Shown here one piece after another: positions 26,372-35,208 of a stretch of 64,000 nt of DNA. The notes under the pieces are model-generated. The model was given only the letters and a program-made list of their open reading frames with translations. It was not told where the DNA came from and searched no databases. Each line of letters begins with the position of its first letter. The first letter of the stretch is position 1. The position numbers and the translations under genes were made by a program. Source of the stretch: Oryzicola mucosus (GTDB lineage: Bacteria > Pseudomonadota > Alphaproteobacteria > Rhizobiales > Rhizobiaceae); NCBI RefSeq assembly GCF_014534685.1, contig NZ_JACVVX010000008.1, forward strand, positions 62,001-126,000, given 5' to 3'.

Positions 26372-27142
26372 ATGAAACAAAGTTCTCGTTGGCCACGGCA
26401 GCTCTGGATCGTCCGTCACGGCGAAAGCGCCGGCAACGTCGCGCGCGATGTGGCGCATTCCGCCGGCTTGAGCCGCATCGACATCAGCGAGCGTGACGTC
26501 GACGTTCCTCTCAGCCAACGAGGCGAGGAGCAGTCCGCAGCACTCGCTTGTTGGTTTGCAGATATGCCGGCGAAGGATCGTCCAGAGGTTTTGTTGACCT
26601 CGCCCTATCGGAGAGCCGTGCAAACAGGTGATTTCATCGCGCGCAATGGCGGGCTGAGAGAAAAGGCCATCAAGCCGATTTTAGACGAGCGACTGCGGGA
26701 AAAAGAATTCGGTGTTCTGGATCGTCTTACCACCAGCGGTATTCGCGAAATCCATCCTGAACAGTCAGAGTTCAGGCGAATCCTGGGTAAATTCTATCAT
26801 CGACCGCCCGCAGGCGAGAGCTGGTGCGATGTCATTCTTCGTCTACGCAGTGCTTTGGACACGATCAGCCTGCACCACAGCGGGAAAAGCGTTCTGATCG
26901 TCGCACATCAGGTGGTGGTCATGTGCATGCGTTACCTGATCGAAAACCTTACGGAAGAAGAAATCCTGGCAATTGATCGCGAAAGCGAAGTCGCCAACTG
27001 CGCCGTAACGGAATATCTCTTCGACAGTTCCATCCCGCCCGATGGGGGAATGGTCCTCAAACGGTACAATTTCATCGCCCCGCTTCGACAAGGTGGCGCG
27101 CCGGTAACAGCTGAACCCGATGCCAATGTGGCTGCCAGATGA
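26372..27142 (+). CDS. Histidine phosphatase family protein (phosphoglycerate-mutase fold)
   Basis: A 256-residue phosphatase. The phosphohistidine motif is RHGE (R15-H16-G17-E18), the second Arg lies in LTSPYRRAVQT, and the second His in LIVAHQVVVMCMRY. These complete the histidine phosphatase active site, acting through a phospho-His intermediate. The substrate could be a sugar phosphate or nucleotide; nothing marks it as a true mutase. It overlaps the NAD(P)H-hydrate dehydratase gene by ATGA (27139-27142), so the two are translationally coupled. Confidence 0.88.
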   Translation: MKQSSRWPRQLWIVRHGESAGNVARDVAHSAGLSRIDISERDVDVPLSQRGEEQSAALACWFADMPAKDRPEVLLTSPYRRAVQTGDFIARNGGLREKAIKPILDERLREKEFGVLDRLTTSGIREIHPEQSEFRRILGKFYHRPPAGESWCDVILRLRSALDTISLHHSGKSVLIVAHQVVVMCMRYLIENLTEEEILAIDRESEVANCAVTEYLFDSSIPPDGGMVLKRYNFIAPLRQGGAPVTAEPDANVAAR

Positions 27143-28020
27143 AGCCCGCGACAGCTATCGATGCATTGCTTCTCAAACGTCATCCGCTTCCTTGGCCGGA
27201 TGGCGGTAGTAAGGAAAATCGGGGCCGTGTCGCCATCATAGGCGGGAGCCGCGATTTGTCGGGCGCGGTGCTGCTTGCATGCGTCGCTGCGCTTCGCGCC
27301 GGCGCGGGGAAGCTGCAGATGGCGACGGTGGAAAGCCGGGCAGGGTATTTTGCGACAGCCCTGCCTGAAGCTCTCGTCACGGGGCTCCGGGAAACCGAAA
27401 CGGGGGCGATGTGCCGTAGCAACGGCGCTCTCTTGACGTCAAAGGTTAAGGGCTCTGATACAATCCTGATAGGGCCGGGAATGTTGGAGACCGAGGACAC
27501 TCGGATATTGGTGAAGCAACTTGCGGCGGACATGGAAGATACTGCTTTTGTGTTTGATGCGGGCGCACTTGACGGGATTGCCGCCAGCCATTTCCTCAAT
27601 GGAAAGCATCTACCTGTGCTCACGCCCCATGCGGGTGAGATGGCAAATTTGCTTGGGATAGATCGGGAGACAGTGGAGAGCAAACCTGCGGAGATCGCAG
27701 AAACCGTAGCACGTGATTTAAATGCCGTGGTCATTCTGAAAGGAGCGGAGACCTTTATTGCCGACCCTGGCGGAAATATGTGGTTTTATAGGGGTGGCGG
27801 TGTGGGCCTCGGTACTTCGGGGTCTGGCGATGTGTTGGCCGGTGTCGTTGCAGGACTGCTTGCCCGCGGAGCAACTCCGGTAGAAGCAAGCTGTTGGGCG
27901 GTCTATCTGCATGGAGAGGCCGGCGCCGGACTGGCAAAAACGATAGGCCCGCTTGGATTTCTGGCTCGTGAGATCGCGGACGAAATACCAAGGTTGATGG
28001 GGCAATTTCCGCGTTCGTAA
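27139..28020 (+). CDS. nnrD: ADP/ATP-dependent (S)-NAD(P)H-hydrate dehydratase
   Basis: A 293-residue protein of the YjeF C-terminal/CARKD family, which uses ADP or ATP to dehydrate damaged NAD(P)H hydrates back to NAD(P)H. Diagnostic pieces are RGRVAIIGGSRDLSGAVLLA near the N-terminus, the LTPHAGEMANLLG segment and the anion-hole motif GTSGSGDVLAGVVAGLLARG with the catalytic Asp. The N-terminal epimerase domain (NnrE) found fused in many bacteria is absent. It is coupled to an upstream histidine phosphatase gene and fits a metabolite-repair or stress role. Confidence 0.88.
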   Translation: MKPATAIDALLLKRHPLPWPDGGSKENRGRVAIIGGSRDLSGAVLLACVAALRAGAGKLQMATVESRAGYFATALPEALVTGLRETETGAMCRSNGALLTSKVKGSDTILIGPGMLETEDTRILVKQLAADMEDTAFVFDAGALDGIAASHFLNGKHLPVLTPHAGEMANLLGIDRETVESKPAEIAETVARDLNAVVILKGAETFIADPGGNMWFYRGGGVGLGTSGSGDVLAGVVAGLLARGATPVEASCWAVYLHGEAGAGLAKTIGPLGFLAREIADEIPRLMGQFPRS

Positions 28021-28070
28021 AATTCTCAAGCGCTGCATTCGCTCCAGGCTAAGGTTCGTGACCTGGCGTT

Positions 28071-28095
28071 GGAACTATGCAGTGCACAGAAGGTT
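28071..28095 (+). promoter_or_regulatory. Candidate EcfG-type (general stress) promoter
   Basis: GGAAC (28071-28075), 16 bp, then GGTT (28092-28095) approximates the alphaproteobacterial EcfG consensus GGAAC-N16/17-CGTT. It lies about 95 bp before the zinc alcohol dehydrogenase start. One position of the -10 box differs. Confidence 0.4.
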
Positions 28096-28189
28096 GATGC
28101 TCCAGGAGCACCACTGAACCACGAGCCGGATGACCGTATCGCGATGTTCAGAGTTGCAAGCTTGACCCTCAAAACAAAGGCATTTGCCA

Positions 28190-29362
28190 ATGAAAGCTCT
28201 ATGCTGGCACGGAAAGGGAGATATCCGTTGCGATACGGTCGATGATCCCACGATAGAACACGATAGCGACATCATCATCAAAGTGACATCCTGCGCGATC
28301 TGCGGCTCTGATCTTCATCTGATGAACGGCTATATGCCGACAATGGAGTCCGGCGATGTTCTCGGCCATGAGAGCATGGGCGAAGTTGTCGAGGTCGGAA
28401 AGGGACATTCGAAATTCAAAGTGGGTGACCGGGTTGTCGTCCCCTTCAATCTCGCCTGCGGCGAATGTTACTTCTGCAAGAAACAGCTGTTCTCGCTCTG
28501 CGACCGCTCAAATCGCAACGCCTCGAAGGCCATCGAGGTGATGGGACATTCGCCATCCGGTTTGCTTGGCTACTCCCATATGCTTGGCGGCTATGCCGGT
28601 GGACAGGCCGAATTTCTGCGTGTGCCTTATGCCGACTTTGGACCGATCAAAGTGCCTGACGGCATGGCCGACGATCAGGTGCTGTTTCTGTCCGACATCT
28701 TTCCGACGGGCTGGATGGCCGCCGAAAATGCTGAAATCGAAGACGGCGATACGGTGGCGATCTGGGGCTGCGGCCCTGTCGGCCAGTTTGCAATCCAGAG
28801 TGCCTGGATGATGGGTGCGGGCCGCGTCATTGCAATCGATAGGGTTCCTGAACGGCTCGAGATGGCGCGAACGCATGGACGGGCTGAAACGCTCGATTTC
28901 AGCGATGTGAAAGTCTATGACGCTCTGATGGAAATGACCGGCGGTCGCGGGCCTGACCGCTGCATCGACTGTGTCGGCACGGAGTCGGACGCCGGCGCCA
29001 GCGCGGACGCCATACTGGACAAGGCCAAGGCAGCATTGCATATCGGCACCGATCGCCCTCATGTGTTGAGGGAGGCCATCTTTTCCTGCCGGAAGGGCGG
29101 AACGATCTCTGTTCCCGGTGTTTATATCGGCATGCTGGACCACATTCCGTTCGGCGCGGCAATGAACAAGGGCCTGACCTTCAAAATGGGACAGACCCAC
29201 ACCCACCGTTACCTTGAGCCGCTGCTCCAAAAAGTCGTCGATGGAGATATCGACCCTTCTTTTGTCATAACGCATCACGCTTCGCTCGAGGACGGACCAG
29301 ATCTCTACAAGTCTTTCCGTGACAAAGAAGATGGGTGCATAAAGGTGGTGATGAAGCCATGA
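28190..29362 (+). CDS. Zinc-dependent alcohol dehydrogenase (formaldehyde-dehydrogenase-like MDR)
   Basis: A 390-residue medium-chain dehydrogenase. Catalytic zinc ligands are C38 (CGSD) and H60-E61, and the structural-zinc lobe is complete ([15 protein letters not shown]). The Rossmann motif is GCGPVG. The long loop with [20 protein letters not shown] and the C-terminal segment with GQTHTHRY are typical of glutathione-independent formaldehyde dehydrogenase-like enzymes (threonine dehydrogenase/FdhA group). The ATG at 28190 has AAAGG upstream. It overlaps a small downstream gene by ATGA. An EcfG-like promoter candidate lies upstream, fitting aldehyde detoxification under stress. Confidence 0.9.
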   Translation: MKALCWHGKGDIRCDTVDDPTIEHDSDIIIKVTSCAICGSDLHLMNGYMPTMESGDVLGHESMGEVVEVGKGHSKFKVGDRVVVPFNLACGECYFCKKQLFSLCDRSNRNASKAIEVMGHSPSGLLGYSHMLGGYAGGQAEFLRVPYADFGPIKVPDGMADDQVLFLSDIFPTGWMAAENAEIEDGDTVAIWGCGPVGQFAIQSAWMMGAGRVIAIDRVPERLEMARTHGRAETLDFSDVKVYDALMEMTGGRGPDRCIDCVGTESDAGASADAILDKAKAALHIGTDRPHVLREAIFSCRKGGTISVPGVYIGMLDHIPFGAAMNKGLTFKMGQTHTHRYLEPLLQKVVDGDIDPSFVITHHASLEDGPDLYKSFRDKEDGCIKVVMKP

Positions 29363-29544
29363 AATCGAAATCGGATGCTGACAAGATTCACGACGATGCC
29401 AAGCCGCAATATGTTAAAAGCCATGAAGGGGCCGATAACAGCGGTGTATCCAGCGCCGAGCCTCGGGTGATTACAGGCGACGAGGATGCGACTTTCGAGA
29501 CACATCCCGATGAGAAGAAGTCTCGCCGCGAAAAAAGCAAGTAG
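29359..29544 (+). CDS. Small hydrophilic hypothetical protein
   Basis: A 61-residue, highly charged protein (begins [10 protein letters not shown], ends KKSRREKSK) with no hydrophobic core and probably intrinsically disordered. Its ATG overlaps the stop of the alcohol dehydrogenase gene (ATGA), which argues that it is translated. Small hydrophilic proteins like this are common in rhizobial stress regions. No family recognised. Confidence 0.6.
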   Translation: MKSKSDADKIHDDAKPQYVKSHEGADNSGVSSAEPRVITGDEDATFETHPDEKKSRREKSK

Positions 29545-29569
29545 GTCGGCGAGGGGTGGCTGACACGGC

Positions 29570-30184
29570 TCAGCGCAGCAGCCCCTCGTCATCGAACGCA
29601 TCCCAGCCGTCCAAGTCTTGCTGCCGGGGTAATTTCTCTTTGCTTTGAGCTTTCGACGCGCGGGTTCTCGCGGCCTTCCCCGCCGCACGTCGTCTATTTT
29701 CAGCGGCGTCCAAAGCGTCCTGTTCTCTCCAGACGGAGGGGAAATCACTATCCAATATATCCTCGATATGCCGAGGATCGAAGACGTGAAAGGTGACGGC
29801 CTTGGATCGCCCGCGCAACTTTACGGTGCGGGTTCCGATGCTTCGCAGGCGGCCATCCTTGATCCATTTGTGCCGCTCGCGAGAAGAAATCGTCAGAATG
29901 TCTTCTACCTCGCGCGGAATTACAGGCAATTCATCGATCCCTTCCAGAGACTTGAAGATTGTCAGCGAAGCCGTTTCGAATGCATCGGATTCGGTTTCGG
30001 GCATCAGTAATACGAGGTTTCCAGCCTCCACCGTGACGCACTTTCTCGCCGCCAAAGGCAGCTTGGCGCGAATTTCGCGTTCGATACCTTTTCCTCGCAC
30101 CGAAGAGCCGAGCGTTGCAGACGGGCTAAGCGGCCACGTCGCCGTCAACGGCTCCGAAGTTTTGAGATTTTCCCGTGCATCCAA
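29570..30184 (-). CDS. Conserved hypothetical protein with possible helix-turn-helix segment
   Basis: A 204-residue soluble protein. It begins with TTG at 30184, supported by AGGAGG six bases upstream; no in-frame ATG occurs until residue 61. The middle (VEDILTISSRERHKWIKDGRLRSIG) looks like a MerR/excisionase-type helix-turn-helix followed by a wing (TVKLRGRSKAVTFHVFDPRHIEDIL), and the C-terminus is basic and Ala/Arg-rich. A DNA-binding role is a guess. It is convergent with the alcohol dehydrogenase pair and lies 40 bp downstream of the DUF72 gene. Confidence 0.65.
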   Translation of the reverse strand: MDARENLKTSEPLTATWPLSPSATLGSSVRGKGIEREIRAKLPLAARKCVTVEAGNLVLLMPETESDAFETASLTIFKSLEGIDELPVIPREVEDILTISSRERHKWIKDGRLRSIGTRTVKLRGRSKAVTFHVFDPRHIEDILDSDFPSVWREQDALDAAENRRRAAGKAARTRASKAQSKEKLPRQQDLDGWDAFDDEGLLR

Positions 30185-30224
30185 TCCGATCCTCCTATCC
30201 AGCCGCCGACACAGGTCTCAGCAC

Positions 30225-31175
30225 CTACGCATCCAACGCTTCTGTGCCAGGAGCGGCAGCAGGCAGCAGCGACCCGGCTGTTCGATCGGCGAGCAGACGG
30301 CGCATCGTCAGAGCGTTTTTGGGCGCAAAGCCCTCGTAGTCGTTGTTGAAATAAACCCAAGCCCTTTTTGCACCGCTGCTTCGGATTTTATCGGCCCATT
30401 GAGCGAGTTCGTTCTCGGAATAATCGTGCCGGTACCAGCGCTCCGGGCCGTGCAAGCGCAGATAGATATCGTCGGACGTGCGCACCAGAACATCCGGGAG
30501 GCGAGGGCCACTGCAGGAGCAAAAGATGGTGCCTGTCTTTTGAAAAGCCGCATAGACCGTGTCGTTCCACCAACTGGCATGGCGAAATTCGACGACGTTG
30601 CGCCGCGCCGGGTCGAGTTGGCTTAGAATTGCAGTCAGCCTTTCTTCAGAAAAACGGTAACTCGGCGGCAGCTGAAACAGAAAGCATCCCATACGCTCAC
30701 CAAGGATATCGGCAATCATGCCAAAATCCTTGACCAACGTTTCTGTGTCTTCAAATTTCTTAATGTGGGTGATCAGCTCGCAGACCTTAATAGTGTAGAC
30801 AAATTGACGGTCTCCGGGTTGCCGAAGCCAGCTTTTCACATTGGCCACTGTCGGCCATGAGTAGAACGAAGCGTTGATCTCGACAGTGTCGAATTGATCG
30901 GCGTAGTGGCGAAACCACTCACCTGTGGCCATTTGCTCGGGATAAAATTTCCCTCGCCATTTCCAATAAAACCAGCCTGAGCAGCCGACATAAGCAGATT
31001 GCTCCGGCCGGGACGATGTATGTTGAGGGTCGGAATCTGGTGCCGCCAAGCGAGCGATATGCATCTTCTCGGCGCGGGCGTAATTGTCCGCACGCTGCTT
31101 TTCCCTTCGCAGCCTGCGTCGTTCGCGGCGCTCCTCGGGTCCAAGTGGTTTTCGCTCGGTAGTCTCATCGGTCAT
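30225..31175 (-). CDS. DUF72 family protein (YecE-like)
   Basis: A 316-residue protein. The DUF72 TIM-barrel-like core starts with YVGCSGWFYWKWRGKFYP and continues with FDTVEINASFYSWP, the N-terminal signatures of the family, then VEFRHASWW and a C-terminal NNDYEGFAPKNALTMRRLL. An Arg/Lys/Glu-rich extension of about 60 residues precedes the core and is probably disordered. The family has no firmly established reaction. It forms a minus-strand string with a cupin gene upstream and the hypothetical gene downstream. Confidence 0.88.
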   Translation of the reverse strand: MTDETTERKPLGPEERRERRRLRREKQRADNYARAEKMHIARLAAPDSDPQHTSSRPEQSAYVGCSGWFYWKWRGKFYPEQMATGEWFRHYADQFDTVEINASFYSWPTVANVKSWLRQPGDRQFVYTIKVCELITHIKKFEDTETLVKDFGMIADILGERMGCFLFQLPPSYRFSEERLTAILSQLDPARRNVVEFRHASWWNDTVYAAFQKTGTIFCSCSGPRLPDVLVRTSDDIYLRLHGPERWYRHDYSENELAQWADKIRSSGAKRAWVYFNNDYEGFAPKNALTMRRLLADRTAGSLLPAAAPGTEALDA

Positions 31176-31205
31176 GGGTATGCCTGTGCTGCGCTGCGGC
31201 CTTTT

Positions 31206-31793
31206 CTACGCGCTTTGCGGCTCTGGTACCCAAAGGTCGATCAGCGGCCCATTTGCTCCGTAGACCGGATCCGTTGCCGGCTTTTTGGCCTGTTGTATCG
31301 ACCTCACCGCACGGGCGTGATCCTCACGGCTGGTGCATTCGTCGTAGGCTCCCTCCGGCGGATAGGCGCCGACGACCAGAAAGTCATTGCTGGCCTCCAG
31401 GCGCTGGTGCCCGGTGCCTGCGGGCAAGATGGCGACGTCTCCAGCCTCAAAAGTTAGTATTCGGCCCTGTCTGCCTCCCAGTTGCACTACGCCCGAGCCA
31501 CGTGCGATCCCCAGAACCTCGTGAATGCCGGAATGATAATGTACATAGTCGTATATGCCGTTTCGCCATGAACCGCCCCACCCATTCCGGGCGAACAGTT
31601 CCTCGAAAATGGTCGCCGGGTCGAGGCCCGCGGATAGCCTCACAGGGCTGCGGTAGATGATAAGCGGCCAATGCGGATGATTGGGGGTCACTCCATCATC
31701 CTTGAAATGGAAGGTCTCGGCGTTGCGAAGGTGGCTTGAGCCGATGGCATCGCTGCTTGCGGTTCGTTTTACTCTGTCGCGCTTTTCCACCAT
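31206..31793 (-). CDS. Cupin-fold protein (YjlB-like)
   Basis: A 195-residue single-domain cupin. The first cupin motif is recognisable as YDYVHYHSGIHEVLGIARGSG and the second as GDVAILPAGTGHQRLEAS, leaving His/Glu ligands for a metal. The HFKDDGVTPNHPHWPLIIYR opening is typical of a conserved cupin group of unknown function. It is co-directional with the DUF72 gene, 30 bp away, and probably co-transcribed. Confidence 0.82.
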   Translation of the reverse strand: MVEKRDRVKRTASSDAIGSSHLRNAETFHFKDDGVTPNHPHWPLIIYRSPVRLSAGLDPATIFEELFARNGWGGSWRNGIYDYVHYHSGIHEVLGIARGSGVVQLGGRQGRILTFEAGDVAILPAGTGHQRLEASNDFLVVGAYPPEGAYDECTSREDHARAVRSIQQAKKPATDPVYGANGPLIDLWVPEPQSA

Positions 31794-31847
31794 CGTTTTT
31801 CTACTCCTTAAGGTCTCAATCGCGGCATCCGAGGAGCATGGCGATCA

Positions 31848-32414
31848 CTAATCGTCTGCGCGCGTGAGGTCCGAAACCCGAACCACGCCATGCTGGCCGA
31901 CGAAGGTGAGAGTTGAATCCGTGCTTTGGCTTTGGGAAACACCGGAGATCGCGTGCTTACCGGTATCGTAAATTTTCGTCCGGCCGTGATCGTCGATGAC
32001 GAGGCGGCGTTTTTCTGGAAAAACGGCGTAGCGCATATCGTTCTGGGATCCGACCGAGGAAGGACTGCCGAGTTCCTGCGGCCACCATGAGCCGGAATGG
32101 GACGCGGTGGACGAACGATAGCTGACGGTGGTGTCATCGGCATGCGCCGCGACCGGCTGGTCGCGCAGATAGCGTGACAATTCTTCGGCTATTGCGTTCA
32201 GCCTTGCTTTGAGGCTGTCGTTGAACATATCGCCGACCATCGTCATGCCGGCCGACCATTGTGACATCCCGCCGAAGTCAGCATGGCTGAACTGCGCCAT
32301 GGTTCCGCCACTGCTGCGCAAAGCCTCCAGAACTGTCGTCACGGCTTCTTTAGAAACGCCATTTTCAAGGGCAAGCCGGGCGATCATCTCAGCTCCATGT
32401 GGTGCGGTTGCCAT
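31848..32414 (-). CDS. Conserved hypothetical protein (possibly SHOCT-type)
   Basis: A 188-residue protein starting MATAPHGAEM. AAGGA lies 8 bp before ATG 32414; a start 21 bp further upstream lacks such a site. The segment AQFSHADFGGMSQWSAGMTMVGDMFNDSLKARL recurs in a widespread proteobacterial family often annotated as SHOCT-domain proteins, here followed by a C-terminal part rich in Ser/Thr and beta structure. Function unknown. An EcfG-like promoter lies about 30-55 bp upstream. The 319-bp gap to the divergent gene at 32734 shows no other gene. Confidence 0.65.
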   Translation of the reverse strand: MATAPHGAEMIARLALENGVSKEAVTTVLEALRSSGGTMAQFSHADFGGMSQWSAGMTMVGDMFNDSLKARLNAIAEELSRYLRDQPVAAHADDTTVSYRSSTASHSGSWWPQELGSPSSVGSQNDMRYAVFPEKRRLVIDDHGRTKIYDTGKHAISGVSQSQSTDSTLTFVGQHGVVRVSDLTRADD

Positions 32415-32444
32415 AAATGTAGTCCTTCGGTTCATTCTACACAG

Positions 32445-32469
32445 AACTGTGCGCAGGCGACGAGGTTCC
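32445..32469 (-). promoter_or_regulatory. Candidate EcfG-type (general stress) promoter
   Basis: Read on the minus strand, GGAAC (32469-32465) is followed after 16 bp by AGTT (32448-32445), one mismatch from GGAAC-N16-CGTT. It lies 31 bp upstream of the start at 32414. Confidence 0.4.
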
Positions 32470-32733
32470 ACTGGTCGGCGGACCACGCTGAAGGATTGAA
32501 AATGCAAATGGGCTGGGCTTTGGAGGCGTCCCTGAACGAAGATGCGTAACAACATCTGAGCAAGGAACTTAAGGCATAATTCAGCATTGAACGTGATCTC
32601 ACGTTTGGCTTCTCACAAGATGTTCGCGCACGGCGAGAAAGATGAGGACGTCGTCGCAAGTCCGAGACAACTCGCGATCAACAACAGTCTTGCGCTCCAA
32701 AAGTAAGTTCGAGCAGACCAAGGAAAAGTTCTC

Positions 32734-33252
32734 ATGCAGATTGTGCGAACCGATATCTCGCGGGTAACGGCGGCGACGGGAGAGCCCGTTCTCCGGGTAT
32801 TGTTTTGCGGAGAAGGTGGCAATTGCGTTACCGTCGACATGGCCGACCCCCAAACCGGGGGCGAGGAGGCCGCGGTCGAACGGGCACGGGAAATACTGCT
32901 GAAAACGGCCACTTTCGCCCTTGCCGTCAACGACTATGACGCCCGAAGCAACGGCAATTTCGACGAGGTTGCCGTCACCAACGCAAGTACCGACGGCGGC
33001 GGGGTCTATATTTTCGAATACCGTGACGGCGACGGCAGTCGTCAGATTCCGCCGTCCAACATGCCGAGTTTCGAGGCCGCGCGGTCCGAGGCCATTCGCT
33101 GTGCAGTCGATCTGCTTGTCGACCTTGAGCCGGGCACGGATGATTTGACCGGCTGGCTCGTGCGTGTGCTCGATGAAAGCGGCGAACTGCTCTGCACCAT
33201 TGACGTGCAGCAGGCGGAGGCTGCCCGGCAGTTCAACCAGGTGCGGGGTTGA
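32734..33252 (+). CDS. Hypothetical protein with DUF6894-like C-terminal part
   Basis: A 172-residue acidic protein. AAGGAAAAG lies upstream of the ATG. The N-terminal half (VLRVLFCGEGGNCVTVDMADP ... DEVAVTN) is compact and beta-rich. The second half (PSFEAARSEAIRCAVDLLVDLEPG ... WLVRVLDESGELLCTIDV) has the look of the DUF6894 module common in Rhizobiales, where an Ala/Glu-rich helix is followed by a V-x-D-x-G-x-x-L hairpin. Function unknown. It stands alone between two minus-strand units. Confidence 0.65.
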   Translation: MQIVRTDISRVTAATGEPVLRVLFCGEGGNCVTVDMADPQTGGEEAAVERAREILLKTATFALAVNDYDARSNGNFDEVAVTNASTDGGGVYIFEYRDGDGSRQIPPSNMPSFEAARSEAIRCAVDLLVDLEPGTDDLTGWLVRVLDESGELLCTIDVQQAEAARQFNQVRG

Positions 33253-33311
33253 GCCGTTGGAGTTCTGAGATCTGGGAAGCATGGGCTGCCCAGAAAACGT
33301 AAGTGGTGACC

Positions 33312-34352
33312 TTAGTTGGAGCGAAGCTTGGTGGCTTGACCATGCGAATCGAAAAAATGCAGGTCCCTCGCATCGGCTTTAAGGCCGATCTCAGCGCCGA
33401 CTTCGGGCATTTCTTGTTTGTCGTAGATGGCTAGGCAAGTGTGTCCGTCTGCCAGTGCGACATGCAGCAGCGTTACAGCGCCAGTATATTCGGCTAACGT
33501 TACCTTACCACGTAAAATACCCTCGCCCGGTTTCACCACCATCAGATGCTCTGGCCGGACACCGACGCTCTCGGCCGGCGAAAGAGTTGCCGGCAGTGCG
33601 GCAAGCAGTGGCGCGGCATCGGCCGGCAGCACGTTCATCTTCGGGCTGCCGATGAACTGGGCGACGAAGATGTTGGCCGGATTTTCGTAGAGAGTGCGCG
33701 GCGACCCCACCTGCTCGACGCGGCCGTCGCGAAGAACGACGATCTTGTCGGCGAGTGTCATGGCCTCGATTTGGTCGTGTGTGACATAAATCATTGTGGT
33801 CGCCAGCCGCTTGTGCAGGGCCGCAATTTCCGAGCGCATGTGTACGCGCAATTCGGCATCGAGATTGGACAGGGGTTCGTCGAACAGGAAGACATCGGGA
33901 TGGCCGACAATGGCGCGGCCGATAGCGACACGCTGGCGCTGGCCACCCGAAAGCTCGCGAGGATAGCGGTCGAGCAACGTATCAAGCTTCAGTGTTGCGG
34001 CGGCTTCTGCAACGCGCTTCTGACGCTCGTCGGCGGGCATTTTGCGCACTTTCAGGCCGAAGCCCATATTATCCCGGACCGTCAGATGGGGATACAATGC
34101 GTAGGACTGAAACACCATCGCCACGCCGCGTTGGGCGGGCTGGACCTCGTTGACAAGGCGGTCGCCGATTAGGATGTCGCCGGCGCTTATGTGTTCGAGA
34201 CCCGAGATCAACCGCAGGAGGGTAGATTTTCCGCAGCCGGAAGGACCGACGAAGACAACGAACTCGCCGTCGTCAATCTGGAGGTCCACGCCGCGAATGA
34301 CTTCAACGCTGCCGAAACGCTTCTCGATTCCCTTGAGGAGAACATTGGTCAT
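33312..34352 (-). CDS. Sugar ABC transporter ATP-binding protein, UgpC/MalK type
   Basis: A 346-residue ATPase. Walker A GPSGCGKST, Q-loop MVFQSYALYPHLTV, signature LSGGQRQR, Walker B VFLFDEPLSNLD and switch VTHDQIEAM are intact, followed by a C-terminal OB/TOBE regulatory domain (about residues 235-340, with GVRPEHL), the form used by carbohydrate importers. It ends a minus-strand run of GntR, SDR, binding protein, permease, permease and ATPase genes, 13 bp after the second permease. Confidence 0.93.
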   Translation of the reverse strand: MTNVLLKGIEKRFGSVEVIRGVDLQIDDGEFVVFVGPSGCGKSTLLRLISGLEHISAGDILIGDRLVNEVQPAQRGVAMVFQSYALYPHLTVRDNMGFGLKVRKMPADERQKRVAEAAATLKLDTLLDRYPRELSGGQRQRVAIGRAIVGHPDVFLFDEPLSNLDAELRVHMRSEIAALHKRLATTMIYVTHDQIEAMTLADKIVVLRDGRVEQVGSPRTLYENPANIFVAQFIGSPKMNVLPADAAPLLAALPATLSPAESVGVRPEHLMVVKPGEGILRGKVTLAEYTGAVTLLHVALADGHTCLAIYDKQEMPEVGAEIGLKADARDLHFFDSHGQATKLRSN

Positions 34353-34365
34353 GTCAGATGCTTTC

Positions 34366-35208
34366 TCACCCTTTCACGCCGGAGAGCGCGAAACTTTCGA
34401 TGATCTGCCGCTGGGCGATCAGATAGACGATCAGGATCGGCACCACCGCCAGTGTCGTTGCGGCAAGCTGCAGGTTCCAAAGCGGCAATCCATAGCTGTC
34501 GTTGAAGTTAGACAGCGCCAGCGGCAGCGTGAACATTTCCAGAGAGCTGAGGAAGATCAACGGCTCAAGGAACAAGTTCCACGACGACAGGAAGGTGATG
34601 ATGGCGACCGCCGCAAGCGCGGGCCGCGACATCGGCAAGGCAATGCGCCACCACACCCCGAAGCGGGAAAGGCCGTCCATCTTGCCTGCGTCCTCAAGCT
34701 CCTTGGGTAGGGCGAGGAAATATTGCCGCATCAGAAAGGTGGCCATCACGCCTTGCGGCCCGAAGGTCGGCAGCAGGATCAGCGGCCAATGTGTATCGAC
34801 CAGCCCCATCGAGCGGATGAGGAAAAAGTTCGGGATGATGGTCACCTCCTCCGGCACCATCAGCGCCGAGATCAGGAATAGCATCAGCAGGCCCGCGCCG
34901 GCAAAGCGCATCCGCGCCAGCGCATATCCTGCAAGCGACGAGATGATCAACGTCAGAACCGTGACCAGGATGGCGATGTAGAGCGAGTTGAAATATTGCC
35001 GCGCGAATGGCTGGTAGGTGAAAACCTCGATGAAATTCTGCCACCGCCAGACCCGCGGAATGAGCGTCGGGGCCCCAAAGATTTCAGTTGTGCTTTTGAA
35101 GCCGGCCGAAACCATCCAGACAAACGGAAACATGAACGGAATGGCCACGATCAGAAGGGCGATGGTCCAGCAGGTGCGGTAAAGGATTTGTGTCTGGCGC
35201 TGGGTCAC
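34366..35208 (-). CDS. Sugar ABC transporter permease, MalG/UgpE type
   Basis: A 280-residue inner-membrane permease with six predicted helices. It begins with GTG within a GTGA overlap of the preceding permease stop. The coupling loop is KELEDAGKMDGLSRFGVWWRIALPMSRPALAAVAI, where EEAA is KELEDA as in many carbohydrate permeases. The ...PTFGPQGVMATFLMRQYF segment is characteristic of the MalG group. It pairs with the MalF-like permease upstream. Confidence 0.92.
   Translation of the reverse strand: MTQRQTQILYRTCWTIALLIVAIPFMFPFVWMVSAGFKSTTEIFGAPTLIPRVWRWQNFIEVFTYQPFARQYFNSLYIAILVTVLTLIISSLAGYALARMRFAGAGLLMLFLISALMVPEEVTIIPNFFLIRSMGLVDTHWPLILLPTFGPQGVMATFLMRQYFLALPKELEDAGKMDGLSRFGVWWRIALPMSRPALAAVAIITFLSSWNLFLEPLIFLSSLEMFTLPLALSNFNDSYGLPLWNLQLAATTLAVVPILIVYLIAQRQIIESFALSGVKG

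Noticed and set aside
33271-33294. Possible hairpin TCTGGG...CCCAGA after the gene ending at 33252
   Set aside because: Only six base pairs with a 12-nt loop and no T-tract; too weak to call a terminator.
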